A stretch of DNA of 36,477 bases, taken from contig NZ_JACDIS010000021.1 in the NCBI RefSeq assembly GCF_013839525.1, positions 1 through 36,477 on the forward strand, written 5' to 3'. Below the pieces are notes generated by a model, which worked only from the letters and a program-made list of their open reading frames with translations, did not search any database and was not told the origin of the DNA. Of the stretch, positions 24,104 to 30,578 are shown piece after piece (position 1 is the first letter of the stretch; the number at the start of each line of letters is the position of its first letter). The DNA comes from Chthonobacter rhizosphaerae. Its GTDB lineage: Bacteria > Pseudomonadota > Alphaproteobacteria > Rhizobiales > Pleomorphomonadaceae. Made by a program: the position numbers and the translations under genes.

Positions 24104-24169
24104 CGACCAGGTGGCGGGTGTTCAAGCCCGCCACCCCTCCTCTTCTCCATCAAACAAAGGACGTGTGTC

Positions 24170-24997
24170 ATGAAAACGCTTCTGCTGGCTTCGGCCGTGG
24201 CTCTGGCTTCCGTCTCGGTGACGCCTGCGCTTGCCAAGGGGGCCTTCGATTTCCTCGATCCCTGCATCGAGGCGCGCAAGGATTTCTCGAAGCAGCGCGA
24301 TGAGGTCCGTACGAAGTTCAAGACCGTGAACACCAACATCGAGTTTGCGACGGCTCCCAAGGAATTCCGCGACGCTTGGATCGAGGCGAAGCGCGAGCAG
24401 GCCCGCCCCATCTTCGACGCGGAGGTGGCCCCCGTTCTTCAGCGCTTCTCCGTCACCGATATGGATAAGGCGTTCGACGTCTGGTTCTCGGACATGCTCG
24501 CAGCCGTCGCTCCGGCTGACCTCAACGAGCTGATCAACACCACTTACCGGACGCTGGCGAAGGAGGAGATCGCCAAGTACGAGTCGGAGACCGAAGCTGA
24601 GTTCCAGAAGGCGAAGGGGGAGCTGGACAGCGCGTGCAAGAAGGATGTCGGCAGCCAGGTGCTCCGCGTTGCCATGGCGCCCATCAGCTGGATCGGCGGC
24701 AATTTCGAAGCGGCGAAGGACGAGCACAACCTGGTGACGCAGACCTTCAAGGCTGTGACCGGTATCAGCCCGAAGGACATCGCGGAACACGGCATCCTGG
24801 GCGGCAACTCGGAGCTCCGCAAATTGGTCGAGGCGGTCGGCCTCACCAAGAAATCGGCCCCGATTGTGATCCTCGGGGAGATGGACATCACCAATCCGGA
24901 CTCGGCTGCCGGTGGCTTTGTCCGGGACCTCGATATCACCAATCCGGGTTCGGGCTTCCGTAAGGAGTTCAAGAAGCTGGATCCGTCCAACTGGTAA
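24170..24997 (+). CDS. Exported protein, 275 aa, with shared C-terminal domain
   Basis: The signal peptide MKTLLLASAVALASVSVTPALA (cleavage after 22) is followed by a helical, charged region (30-155) with Cys32 and Cys156. Residues 169-218 (APISWIGGNFEAAKD and AVTGISPKDIAEHGILGG, then NSELRK) match the 128-aa neighbour: G-[IV]-S-x-[KR]-DI-x3-GI-x-GG then NS-x2-RK. The C-terminus has two copies of DITNP-x-S (239-245, 255-261). It is 66 bases downstream of the first gene and followed by a strong terminator, so the two form an operon. Function unknown; an envelope or secreted pair encoded by the mobile element is inferred. Confidence 0.7.
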   Translation: MKTLLLASAVALASVSVTPALAKGAFDFLDPCIEARKDFSKQRDEVRTKFKTVNTNIEFATAPKEFRDAWIEAKREQARPIFDAEVAPVLQRFSVTDMDKAFDVWFSDMLAAVAPADLNELINTTYRTLAKEEIAKYESETEAEFQKAKGELDSACKKDVGSQVLRVAMAPISWIGGNFEAAKDEHNLVTQTFKAVTGISPKDIAEHGILGGNSELRKLVEAVGLTKKSAPIVILGEMDITNPDSAAGGFVRDLDITNPGSGFRKEFKKLDPSNW

Positions 24998-25028
24998 TTG
25001 AACTAGTAAAGCTTGAGAGCTTTTTCAT

Positions 25029-25057
25029 AGGGCGCCCCTAAGACGGGCGCCCTTTTT
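25029..25057 (+). terminator. Rho-independent terminator of the exported-protein operon
   Basis: AGGGCGCC (25029-25036) pairs perfectly with GGCGCCCT (25046-25053), followed by a T run. A smaller stem AAAGCT/AGCTTT with a T run precedes it at 25008-25025. The opposing gene ends inside this hairpin. Confidence 0.85.
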
Positions 25058-25289
25058 CATGTCCACCATCATTCAACTTTACACGTCCGCTCAGAACCAA
25101 GCGCCTCCAGCCTTTTCGCTTTGGAATGGGAGGGAGGGGTGGTTCTTCGGTTCTAGCGACATCATCATCTAGATAAGACCAGACGCTCAGGCCTTCACGG
25201 CAGTCTGCGATGGGCCCGACTGTAGGCATGTTCCTACTCAGCCAAACAGCCTTTAGGCGCTCATCGTAGGGGCACCGTTCCGCTCTCAT
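25038..25289 (-). CDS. Hypothetical protein of the replication operon, 83 aa
   Basis: The start overlaps the helicase stop by one base (TGATG), so the gene is coupled to the replication operon. The protein is basic and Pro-rich at its C-terminus (EEPPLPPIPKRKGWRRLVLSGRVK) with two Cys residues. It is not recognised; by position it may be a replication accessory. Confidence 0.55.
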   Translation of the reverse strand: MRAERCPYDERLKAVWLSRNMPTVGPIADCREGLSVWSYLDDDVARTEEPPLPPIPKRKGWRRLVLSGRVKLNDGGHEKGRPS

Positions 25290-26494
25290 CAGGCGTCCTC
25301 AAAGAACGGCCCTGAGGTCGTGTTCATCCGAAGCCCCGGCGCATTCTCATTCCCGATGTCGGTTCTCATCGTGTAGCGGCTCGCATCCATTCGAAGCCAT
25401 CGCCCGGTTTCTTCGGTTTCGCACTTTTCGATCATGAAGAGCTGATCGCATGCCTTCCGGAGCCCGTTCCCCCCGAACAGGTGCCCGTCCTTGTTCATCT
25501 GAGCCATGAGAATGCACCAGACCTTGTTCTTCCGCGCGAAATCGGCGAACCCCTGAGCCACATAGCGGAGGTGCTTTTCCTCCGTGTCGCCTTTGCTCTG
25601 CCCCCCGACGAGCTGCCAATAGTCGATGATGAAGCCCTTGATTTCATGACGGAGGATAGCCCCCGACACCCTGTCGAGAATCTCCCGCAGGCAAGCGCCT
25701 GGCGCGTCCAGATAGTGGACTTTGCGCTGGGGAACATACTGGGCCAGCTTCTGCTTGACGATGCCGGGTGACCCTAAGAACGCGAGGGAGTTCACCCCGA
25801 TATCGCGGGCCACGTTCCGCGCCTCGATCTGCGCTGAACCCATCTCCAACGCCACATACAGGTGTGGGCAGGAGAGATTGTAGCTGATCGAATGGGCGAG
25901 TGTGGTCTTGCCCATCTTCTCGGCCCCACAGAACCCATATGTGAATCCTGCATAGAGCCCGCCGCCCATCACCCGGTCGAGACGAGCTAGGCCGGTAGAG
26001 AAATGTTCGGCCGGCCGTTCGAGGGAGAGCGCAATCTCCTCGTAGACCGAAATCGCCGATTTAACGCCTTCTGCATTGGAGCCGTTCTCGACCTGGCTCT
26101 TCAGCCATCCGGCGATGTCCGAAGCTGGCTGCCCAGACACGATCTTCGCCTTGGCCTCGTCCACCACTCCGTCAAGCCGCCGGATAGCCGCGAACTCCGC
26201 AATCTGTGCAGACAAGCCGGGGACGTCCGGTGATAGGGTCGCTCGTGTCAAGGCGCGGATGTACTCTATCCCGTCGCCATCATCTGCAAACGTTTTTCCC
26301 CTCGCCCAAACAGCAAAATCATTCGGCTCGAAGACTCCTTTCTCCGAGAGAATGGCTTTCATCTTCGCAAACAGCTCTTGGTGTGGGGGAGCTGAGAAGT
26401 CCTCAGGCTTCAGCGGACAGTGAAGCATCTTGTCACTGTCACGGAGGAGGCCGCCAAGCAATATCTGTTCTATTTCGATATCGTCCAAAATCAT
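25289..26494 (-). CDS. DnaB-like replicative helicase
   Basis: A 401-aa RecA-fold helicase. Residues 1-90 resemble the DnaB N-terminal domain (EIEQILLGGLLRDSDKM). Walker A is GAEKMGKTT (190-198), the catalytic Glu lies in VALEMGS (217), Walker B is GFIIDYWQL (Asp291), followed by ILMAQMNKDG. It is shorter than the chromosomal enzyme (about 450-470 aa), as common for phage-encoded forms. It lies directly downstream of the HTH initiator (4-base overlap), matching the initiator-helicase pairs of phages. It should unwind plasmid DNA at the origin proposed inside the initiator gene. Confidence 0.88.
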   Translation of the reverse strand: MILDDIEIEQILLGGLLRDSDKMLHCPLKPEDFSAPPHQELFAKMKAILSEKGVFEPNDFAVWARGKTFADDGDGIEYIRALTRATLSPDVPGLSAQIAEFAAIRRLDGVVDEAKAKIVSGQPASDIAGWLKSQVENGSNAEGVKSAISVYEEIALSLERPAEHFSTGLARLDRVMGGGLYAGFTYGFCGAEKMGKTTLAHSISYNLSCPHLYVALEMGSAQIEARNVARDIGVNSLAFLGSPGIVKQKLAQYVPQRKVHYLDAPGACLREILDRVSGAILRHEIKGFIIDYWQLVGGQSKGDTEEKHLRYVAQGFADFARKNKVWCILMAQMNKDGHLFGGNGLRKACDQLFMIEKCETEETGRWLRMDASRYTMRTDIGNENAPGLRMNTTSGPFFEDA

Positions 26495-27156
26495 TCGACT
26501 ATTCCCATTGCCTTATTTAATTCATCCTCTCTATTAACGGCTTGCCGCGCCTCCTTTTTGGGTGGAGGGGCATACTCATCGGTCCAGCGCTCTGCATTTA
26601 GCCAGGAAGAAAGCATCTTCCATTGCTGCCAGTCTGGTTTGCTGACGATGTAAGCCTGAAGGCCAGTTTTGATCTGATCGAATGGCGTTCGCTTGCGAGC
26701 TTTTCTATAGGCTGCATCGGCTTCTTTCCGCCCTTTTTTGAGTGGAAAGCTTTTCCATAGCTCTTCAAATTCTTTATCAATGCACAATACTGACGTTTCT
26801 ATTGACGTTTCATCTATATATACATGCAAATTTTGCACCTGATCACATGCAGAATTTGCACGTAGGCCCTCATCCCTACATGCAGAATTTGCACGTAGGT
26901 TGATCTGATACTCATCGGAAGTCCGGTAACCGCTCCGGTTGCTACGATGCTTTCGTTGCAGAAAGCCCTGTTCGGTTAGCCATTCGAGGTGTGACTGCAC
27001 CGTCCGAAGCACGAAGCTCGTCTTTTCCGCTAGCTTCTTCTGGGAAGGCCAGCACCGCCCCATGTCATCGGCGCAATCAGCCAATGCCAGCAGGACCAGC
27101 TTTTGTCCTGGCGGGATGTCGAGATCGAAGACCCCGGCCATGTACCTAACAGCCAT
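26491..27156 (-). CDS. Phage-type replication initiator with winged helix (HTH_36-like)
   Basis: A 221-aa protein whose N-terminus is a winged helix: GQKLVLLALADCADDMGRCWPSQKKLAEKTSFVLRTVQSHLEWLTEQGFLQRKHR, the pattern of HTH_36/phage O-like replication proteins. The centre contains LRANSAC twice and NLHV, which are translations of three DNA iterons (26821-26894). The C-terminal half (FEELWKSFPLKKGRKEADAAYRKARKRTPFDQI, WQQWKMLSSWLNAERW) is a common C-terminal region of phage replication proteins. It overlaps the helicase gene by 4 bases. As in phage lambda, where O binds iterons inside its own gene, this protein probably binds its internal repeats to start replication. Confidence 0.82.
   Translation of the reverse strand: MAVRYMAGVFDLDIPPGQKLVLLALADCADDMGRCWPSQKKLAEKTSFVLRTVQSHLEWLTEQGFLQRKHRSNRSGYRTSDEYQINLRANSACRDEGLRANSACDQVQNLHVYIDETSIETSVLCIDKEFEELWKSFPLKKGRKEADAAYRKARKRTPFDQIKTGLQAYIVSKPDWQQWKMLSSWLNAERWTDEYAPPPKKEARQAVNREDELNKAMGIVE
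26760..26894. repeat. Putative second origin: three iterons and AT-rich region inside the initiator gene
   Basis: Three 18-bp repeats, TACATGCAAATTTTGCAC (26821-26838), CACATGCAGAATTTGCAC (26844-26861) and TACATGCAGAATTTGCAC (26877-26894), have near-palindromic TGCAnAATTTGCA cores. Copies 2 and 3 share a further five bases (GTAGG). To their left, 26760-26820 is AT-rich and contains TGACGTTTC twice. Iterons plus an AT-rich stretch inside an initiator gene is the lambda ori layout. Confidence 0.65.
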
Positions 27157-27373
27157 GAGCGCCCCCGAAGAAGGTGCTCAGGACGATTTTCAGCCGCCTG
27201 TCTCGGATGTCCGGATCGGAATGCCTCAAGGCCAACTCAACGCACGCCCGGACGCAAGGACCAAGCATCGGGTGATGAGGTATGGGTTCGAATAAGGGAT
27301 TATCTTGCCGCTTGTCAGTAGGATGCGGCGTATAGGTCTTGGAACCAGTTTTCTGGAATGTTAGTTGGTGCAT
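27146..27373 (-). CDS. Hypothetical protein, 75 aa, upstream of the phage-type initiator
   Basis: The start has a good ribosome binding site (ggagag) and the gene overlaps the initiator start by 11 bases. The sequence is Pro/His-rich at first (HPTDKRQDNPLFEPIPHHP), then VRACVELALRHSDPDIRDRRLKIVLSTFFGG. No family is recognised. It is probably the first gene of the minus-strand replication operon. Confidence 0.5.
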   Translation of the reverse strand: MHQLTFQKTGSKTYTPHPTDKRQDNPLFEPIPHHPMLGPCVRACVELALRHSDPDIRDRRLKIVLSTFFGGAHGC

Positions 27374-27420
27374 TATCTCTCCGCCTTGTGGATACGGAGA
27401 GGAGAGCGTAATAAATCGTA

Positions 27421-27553
27421 TTGTAAAGATCGGGCAAATGACCTATGTTCTTTACATGGAATGACGTCCAATCAAACCCACGAGTTAGCACTACCATACT
27501 CCGTCCACTCTCAAGTTGTTCAAGGCCCTCGGAACCTACACCGAGGGTCTTTT
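27421..27553 (+). ncRNA. Candidate small RNA with own promoter and terminator
   Basis: A promoter-like pair, TTGTAA (27421-27426) and TATGTT (27444-27449), is separated by 17 bases. About 75 bases after the expected start near 27456, a perfect stem CCCTCGG/CCGAGGG (27526-27532, 27541-27547) is followed by tctttt. No convincing protein frame lies between. The predicted transcript is about 95 nt, divergent from the replication operon. Prediction from signals only. Confidence 0.4.
27526..27553 (+). terminator. Rho-independent terminator
   Basis: A 7-bp perfect stem (CCCTCGG/CCGAGGG) with an 8-base loop and a following TCTTTT. No plus-strand protein gene lies in front of it, which is why a small RNA is suggested. 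Confidence 0.7.
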
Positions 27554-27639
27554 AACTTATTATCACATAAGCGGGCGGATGACTATGTTTTTGGTTAACG
27601 ATACTCACAGATGTTCTTGGTATTCTCTGAAGGTGAAAG

Positions 27640-27835
27640 CCTGTTCGCACGGCGCGATGACTAAGCAAATGCTTTGCACGGTGGGGCAGGGGCATTTGGC
27701 TTGTTCACAAAACGACTGTTTTTCGAACATGCCCAAGAGCCCCGTCGGCAGAGCGCCGGGCAGCATCGAAAAGTGTTCGGATTGCGTGTTCACTTTTCAA
27801 TTGTCCGGAAAACGTGAGTGCGCTACTATCCGAAC
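27640..27835. promoter_or_regulatory. Resolvase recombination site (res-like)
   Basis: The stretch before the resolvase has several related half-sites. TGTTCGGA occurs at about 27775, TGTCCGGA at about 27800 and inverted TCCGAACA at about 27827. Near 27702-27730, TGTTC and GAACA form an inverted pair 17 bases apart. Arrays of inverted half-sites directly upstream are normal for Tn3-type resolvases. The site would resolve plasmid multimers. Exact subsites are not defined. Confidence 0.45.
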
Positions 27836-28420
27836 ATGAAGATAGGATATGCCCGCGTCTCTACCCAAGATCAGAACCTCGACCTTCAGCGTGACGCTCT
27901 GAGGCAGGCGGGGTGTGAGAAGATATTCGAGGAGAAGGAAAGCGGCAGGGCGGGCACCAAGCGCCCGGTGTTCGAGGCCGCGCTTGCCTACCTCCGCCCC
28001 GAGGACCAGCTCGTCGTCTGGAAGTTCGACCGGCTCGGGCGGTCCTTGCGCGAGATGATCAACACGGCCCACGACCTTCAGGCGCAAGGGATCAAGGTCC
28101 TGTCCCTCACTGAGAATGTGGACACCGAGACGGCGACGGGCCGGATGATGTTCAACCTGCTTGGCACGGTGGCCGAGTATTTTCTCGACCTCAACCGGGA
28201 GCGGACGATAGCAGGCCTCAAGGCAGCGGTTGCCCGTGGCCGGAAGGGCGGTCGCCGCAAGAAGCTGAGCGACGCCGATATTGAAGCGGCCAAGGCCATG
28301 CTAGCAGCAGGCACGATCCCCGTTTCCGAGATAGCAAAGCGCTTAGGGGTCGGGCGCACCGCCTTCTACAGCTATTTTCCGCAAGCCAGAGCCAGCAGCT
28401 CCAAGTCTCACAACCCCTAA
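27836..28420 (+). CDS. Serine resolvase/invertase
   Basis: A 194-aa site-specific recombinase, apparently complete. The catalytic serine is in MKIGYARVST (Ser9); the dimer region RPEDQLVVWKFDRLGRSLREMI and LLGTVAEYFLDLNRERTIAGL are typical, and the helix-turn-helix is KLSDADIEAAKAMLAAGTIPVSEIAKRLGVGRTAFYSYFP. I chose ATG 27836 as the family start; the frame is open a few codons upstream. It probably resolves plasmid dimers at the upstream res-like region. It differs from the decayed recombinase at 14049. Confidence 0.9.
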   Translation: MKIGYARVSTQDQNLDLQRDALRQAGCEKIFEEKESGRAGTKRPVFEAALAYLRPEDQLVVWKFDRLGRSLREMINTAHDLQAQGIKVLSLTENVDTETATGRMMFNLLGTVAEYFLDLNRERTIAGLKAAVARGRKGGRRKKLSDADIEAAKAMLAAGTIPVSEIAKRLGVGRTAFYSYFPQARASSSKSHNP

Positions 28421-28475
28421 GATACGTTCCGACAACGCTCACCTTCTATGGTACGGAGAATTGTGGGGGTGAACG

Positions 28476-29069
28476 ATGGACGAGAACGACCGGCAGGAAG
28501 CTTTCGAACGCCTGTTGACGGCGATCCTTGGAAGGGTAGTGGACTTCCTGAAATTCGCAGAGGCGAAGAACGCAGCTCTGCTAACGTTCGCATCTGCATG
28601 GATCATCGCGTCTATCAATCTCCTCAACGGATCGACGCCCCTTACCCCTGCCTGGCAGAAAGCCTACACGGTTGCGCTTCCGATTTTCGCGATAGCCGCT
28701 CTCCTCGCGATCATCTCCTTGCTGCCGAGAACACTTCTCACCCGGATCTATAGAGATCCGAACCAGGCGAAGTCGCTTCTCTATTTTGGGGATATCGCGA
28801 CCTTCGAACCTGCGGCCTACAAGGAACGTGTCCGCGAGCGGTACTATCCTCCGGAAAACGAAGCCGTCACCCGAAACTTCCTCGATGACCTTTCCATTCA
28901 GATTGCCGCGAACAGCCAGATCACCCTCTGGAAGATGAAGCTGTTCAACGCCGGAGCGCTCCTTGTGCTCCTCGCCCTTGTCGTTCTGTTCATCCCGGCA
29001 GCGGGCAAGCTGTGGGCTTTCGCTTCCTCCTACATGGGGCCCCCCGATGTCGCAAAAGGACCTTCGTGA
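28476..29069 (+). CDS. pycTM: Pycsar effector, transmembrane type (PycTM)
   Basis: A 197-aa membrane protein: helices at about 33-50, 63-83 and 158-175, with a cytoplasmic region between the second and third (LLYFGDIATFEPAAYKERV, and DLSIQIAANSQITLWKMKL). AEAKNAALLTF before the first helix, FGDIA in the centre and QI-x-ANS before the last helix match the Pycsar effector family. In Pycsar, phage infection triggers a pyrimidine cyclase; cCMP or cUMP then activates the effector, which damages the membrane and halts growth. The partner cyclase overlaps this gene by 23 bases, so both are made together. A ggggtg site precedes the ATG. A holin is excluded by the cyclase partner. Confidence 0.82.
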   Translation: MDENDRQEAFERLLTAILGRVVDFLKFAEAKNAALLTFASAWIIASINLLNGSTPLTPAWQKAYTVALPIFAIAALLAIISLLPRTLLTRIYRDPNQAKSLLYFGDIATFEPAAYKERVRERYYPPENEAVTRNFLDDLSIQIAANSQITLWKMKLFNAGALLVLLALVVLFIPAAGKLWAFASSYMGPPDVAKGPS

Positions 29070-30024
29070 CGAAATCAACGAGGAGGTCAGCACGATCCTC
29101 GGAAAGGATTTTCAGATCGACGTCACGACCACGACCACCGTCCCGCATTCCTCGGACGGTTCGATCACGTTCCCCAATCTCGACACGAAGAGGCAGGGCG
29201 CGAAGCTGATCGAGACGTGCGTTCTCTACATCGATATCCGCCGCTCAACCGCCCTCAATTTCTCGCACAAACAGCAGACGGTGGCGAAGCTCTATTCTGC
29301 CTTCGTCCGCGCCATGACGCGCTGTGCCCGCTTCTACAAGGGGCATGTGCGAGGGATCATTGGCGACCGCGTGATGGTGATCTTCGACCAGAAGGACTGC
29401 TTCAGTAATGCGGTCCATTGCGCAATCGCAATGAACACGGTCTCTCAGCACATACTGAACAAGCACTTCACCCGCAATGAAGTCGAATGCGGGATCGGCA
29501 TCGACTACGGTACAATGCTCGCCACGAAAACAGGCGTTCGGCGAAAAGGCGTGGAGCAGAATAATTATCGAAACCTCGTATGGTTAGGTCGTCCTGCCAA
29601 CGTCGCCAGCAAACTAACAGATATGGCCAACAAGCCGGAAGAGAGTTTCAAATATCCTATTGTGGAAGCTGGTTTCGAACAAAGAAACTTCGGGATTCTT
29701 GCGACCGGCCCTGATTGGAAGTGGCGGGAGATATACGCAACGGATTTTGTTCAGCAGCTCACAGTAGAACCTCTAACTCATAAGATGTTGCACAACGATC
29801 CAACATTCCGGAGCATGTTCACCAGCGAACGGACGCATGTTCGCATTCCCAAAACGAAGCCGATCCTTATGACAGAGGCAGTCTGGAGCGGGTACAAGGC
29901 AGCAAATCCGACTTCGGTCGTTGTTACCAATAAGCTGTTCACAGAAATCACGCTTTCGGTTCCAGCATATCGTGGGAAAGTTCTTGCGGGAGACCCGTTC
30001 TATCCGGACCTCAAGCCGGAGTAG
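29047..30024 (+). CDS. pycC: Pycsar pyrimidine nucleotide cyclase (PycC)
   Basis: A 325-aa class III nucleotide cyclase. The metal-binding aspartates are Asp63 (VLYIDIRRST) and Asp107 (IGDRVMVIF). WLGRPANVASKL supplies the catalytic Asn185, and Lys189 stands where purine cyclases usually have Arg. The short N-terminus and the C-terminal extension (about 195-325) resemble Pycsar cyclases. With PycTM it forms a two-gene anti-phage system producing cCMP or cUMP after infection; which nucleotide is made cannot be told from sequence here. The start ATG 29047 lies inside the effector gene. A purine cyclase with an unrelated role is unlikely given the neighbour. Confidence 0.85.
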   Translation: MSQKDLRDEINEEVSTILGKDFQIDVTTTTTVPHSSDGSITFPNLDTKRQGAKLIETCVLYIDIRRSTALNFSHKQQTVAKLYSAFVRAMTRCARFYKGHVRGIIGDRVMVIFDQKDCFSNAVHCAIAMNTVSQHILNKHFTRNEVECGIGIDYGTMLATKTGVRRKGVEQNNYRNLVWLGRPANVASKLTDMANKPEESFKYPIVEAGFEQRNFGILATGPDWKWREIYATDFVQQLTVEPLTHKMLHNDPTFRSMFTSERTHVRIPKTKPILMTEAVWSGYKAANPTSVVVTNKLFTEITLSVPAYRGKVLAGDPFYPDLKPE

Positions 30025-30290
30025 TAAGCCTGATAGCTCCTTATCTCCCCCTTGTTATAGGTTGGAATCCAGGTCGAAGTTTGGATATTTTCCGGCTTCT
30101 GCCGTAAGACTGGGGGCGCTGCCCCCAACGCCGCGTAAAGGATAAAGGCTATCGCCCGACATCCTCGCCATGCTCGCTTCGTGCCTGCAGCTGCGCGTGG
30201 CTCCGGTCTCGTCCTTGACGCTCTGCCCCCCGCCCTCGGCGTGAGCCAAGGGTATGGACGCGATCCATACCCAATGAGAAAGGATGAAGA
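30025..30290. other. Non-coding hairpin-rich stretch
   Basis: No gene is visible. Two perfect hairpins stand out: TGGGGGC/GCCCCCA (30111-30117, 30121-30127) with a 3-base loop, and GGGTATGG/CCATACCC (30250-30257, 30265-30272) with a 7-base loop. The second lies 18 bases before the next start codon and could control it. The GC-rich middle (30150-30245) looks unlike its neighbours and could be a structured RNA or a single-strand origin; nothing firmer can be said. Confidence 0.4.
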
Positions 30291-30464
30291 ATGAAAACTG
30301 ACATAGTGCAACTTGAGGTAAAATACAGAAAAGCAACAATACAACTGGCGGAGGCACGTCTACACGCCCTCTATCTTGTTGACGCGCCGCAAGCGATGAT
30401 CGAGAGAGAAGAAAGTCTGGTTCAGTTTCTACAAGAACAATATGAGCAATTATCAAGAACTTGA
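30291..30464 (+). CDS. Small helical protein, YRK/DAP paralogue 2
   Basis: A 57-aa protein, ATG 30291 with an aaaggatg site just upstream and stop at 30462-30464. VKYRKATIQLAEARLHALYLVDAPQAMIEREESLVQF aligns with the 61-aa protein at 16619 (AAYRKTFVDIARSRLALLISIDAPEATLDRERRLLAL). Conservation of YRK, A-x-x-RL, DAP-x-A and RE-x-x-L supports both as genes. Function is unknown; it is a helical protein with no membrane segment. It converges with the coupling-protein gene. Confidence 0.6.
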   Translation: MKTDIVQLEVKYRKATIQLAEARLHALYLVDAPQAMIEREESLVQFLQEQYEQLSRT

Positions 30465-30474
30465 TGCTGGCATG

Positions 30475-30495
30475 GCACGGGCGAAAAGCCCGTGC
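30475..30495. terminator. Hairpin after the small YRK/DAP gene
   Basis: GCACGGGC and GCCCGTGC form a perfect 8-bp stem with loop GAAAA, 11 bases after the stop codon. There is no T run, so it is probably a weak terminator or an mRNA end stabiliser. Confidence 0.5.
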
Positions 30496-30530
30496 ATACG
30501 CCGCAGAAGGATTAAACCGAACCAAGAGCG

Positions 30531-30560
30531 AAGGCGGGTCGAAAATTCCCGCCTTTGTTC
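30531..30560. terminator. Terminator between converging genes
   Basis: AAGGCGGG (30531-30538) pairs with CCCGCCTT (30548-30555), followed by tgttc on the plus strand. It lies just before the end of the minus-strand coupling-protein gene and could serve both strands. Confidence 0.6.
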
Positions 30561-30578
30561 TGCCTTTGGGCTTCGCAT

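Noticed and set aside
27516-27839. Cys-rich open frame of 107 residues on the plus strand
   Set aside because: It crosses the terminator at 27526 and the res-like region and runs into the resolvase start in another frame; no ribosome binding site or known zinc pattern supports it.
28476-29069. Holin or generic membrane protein
   Set aside because: The overlap with a class III cyclase and the effector-family motifs fit PycTM better.
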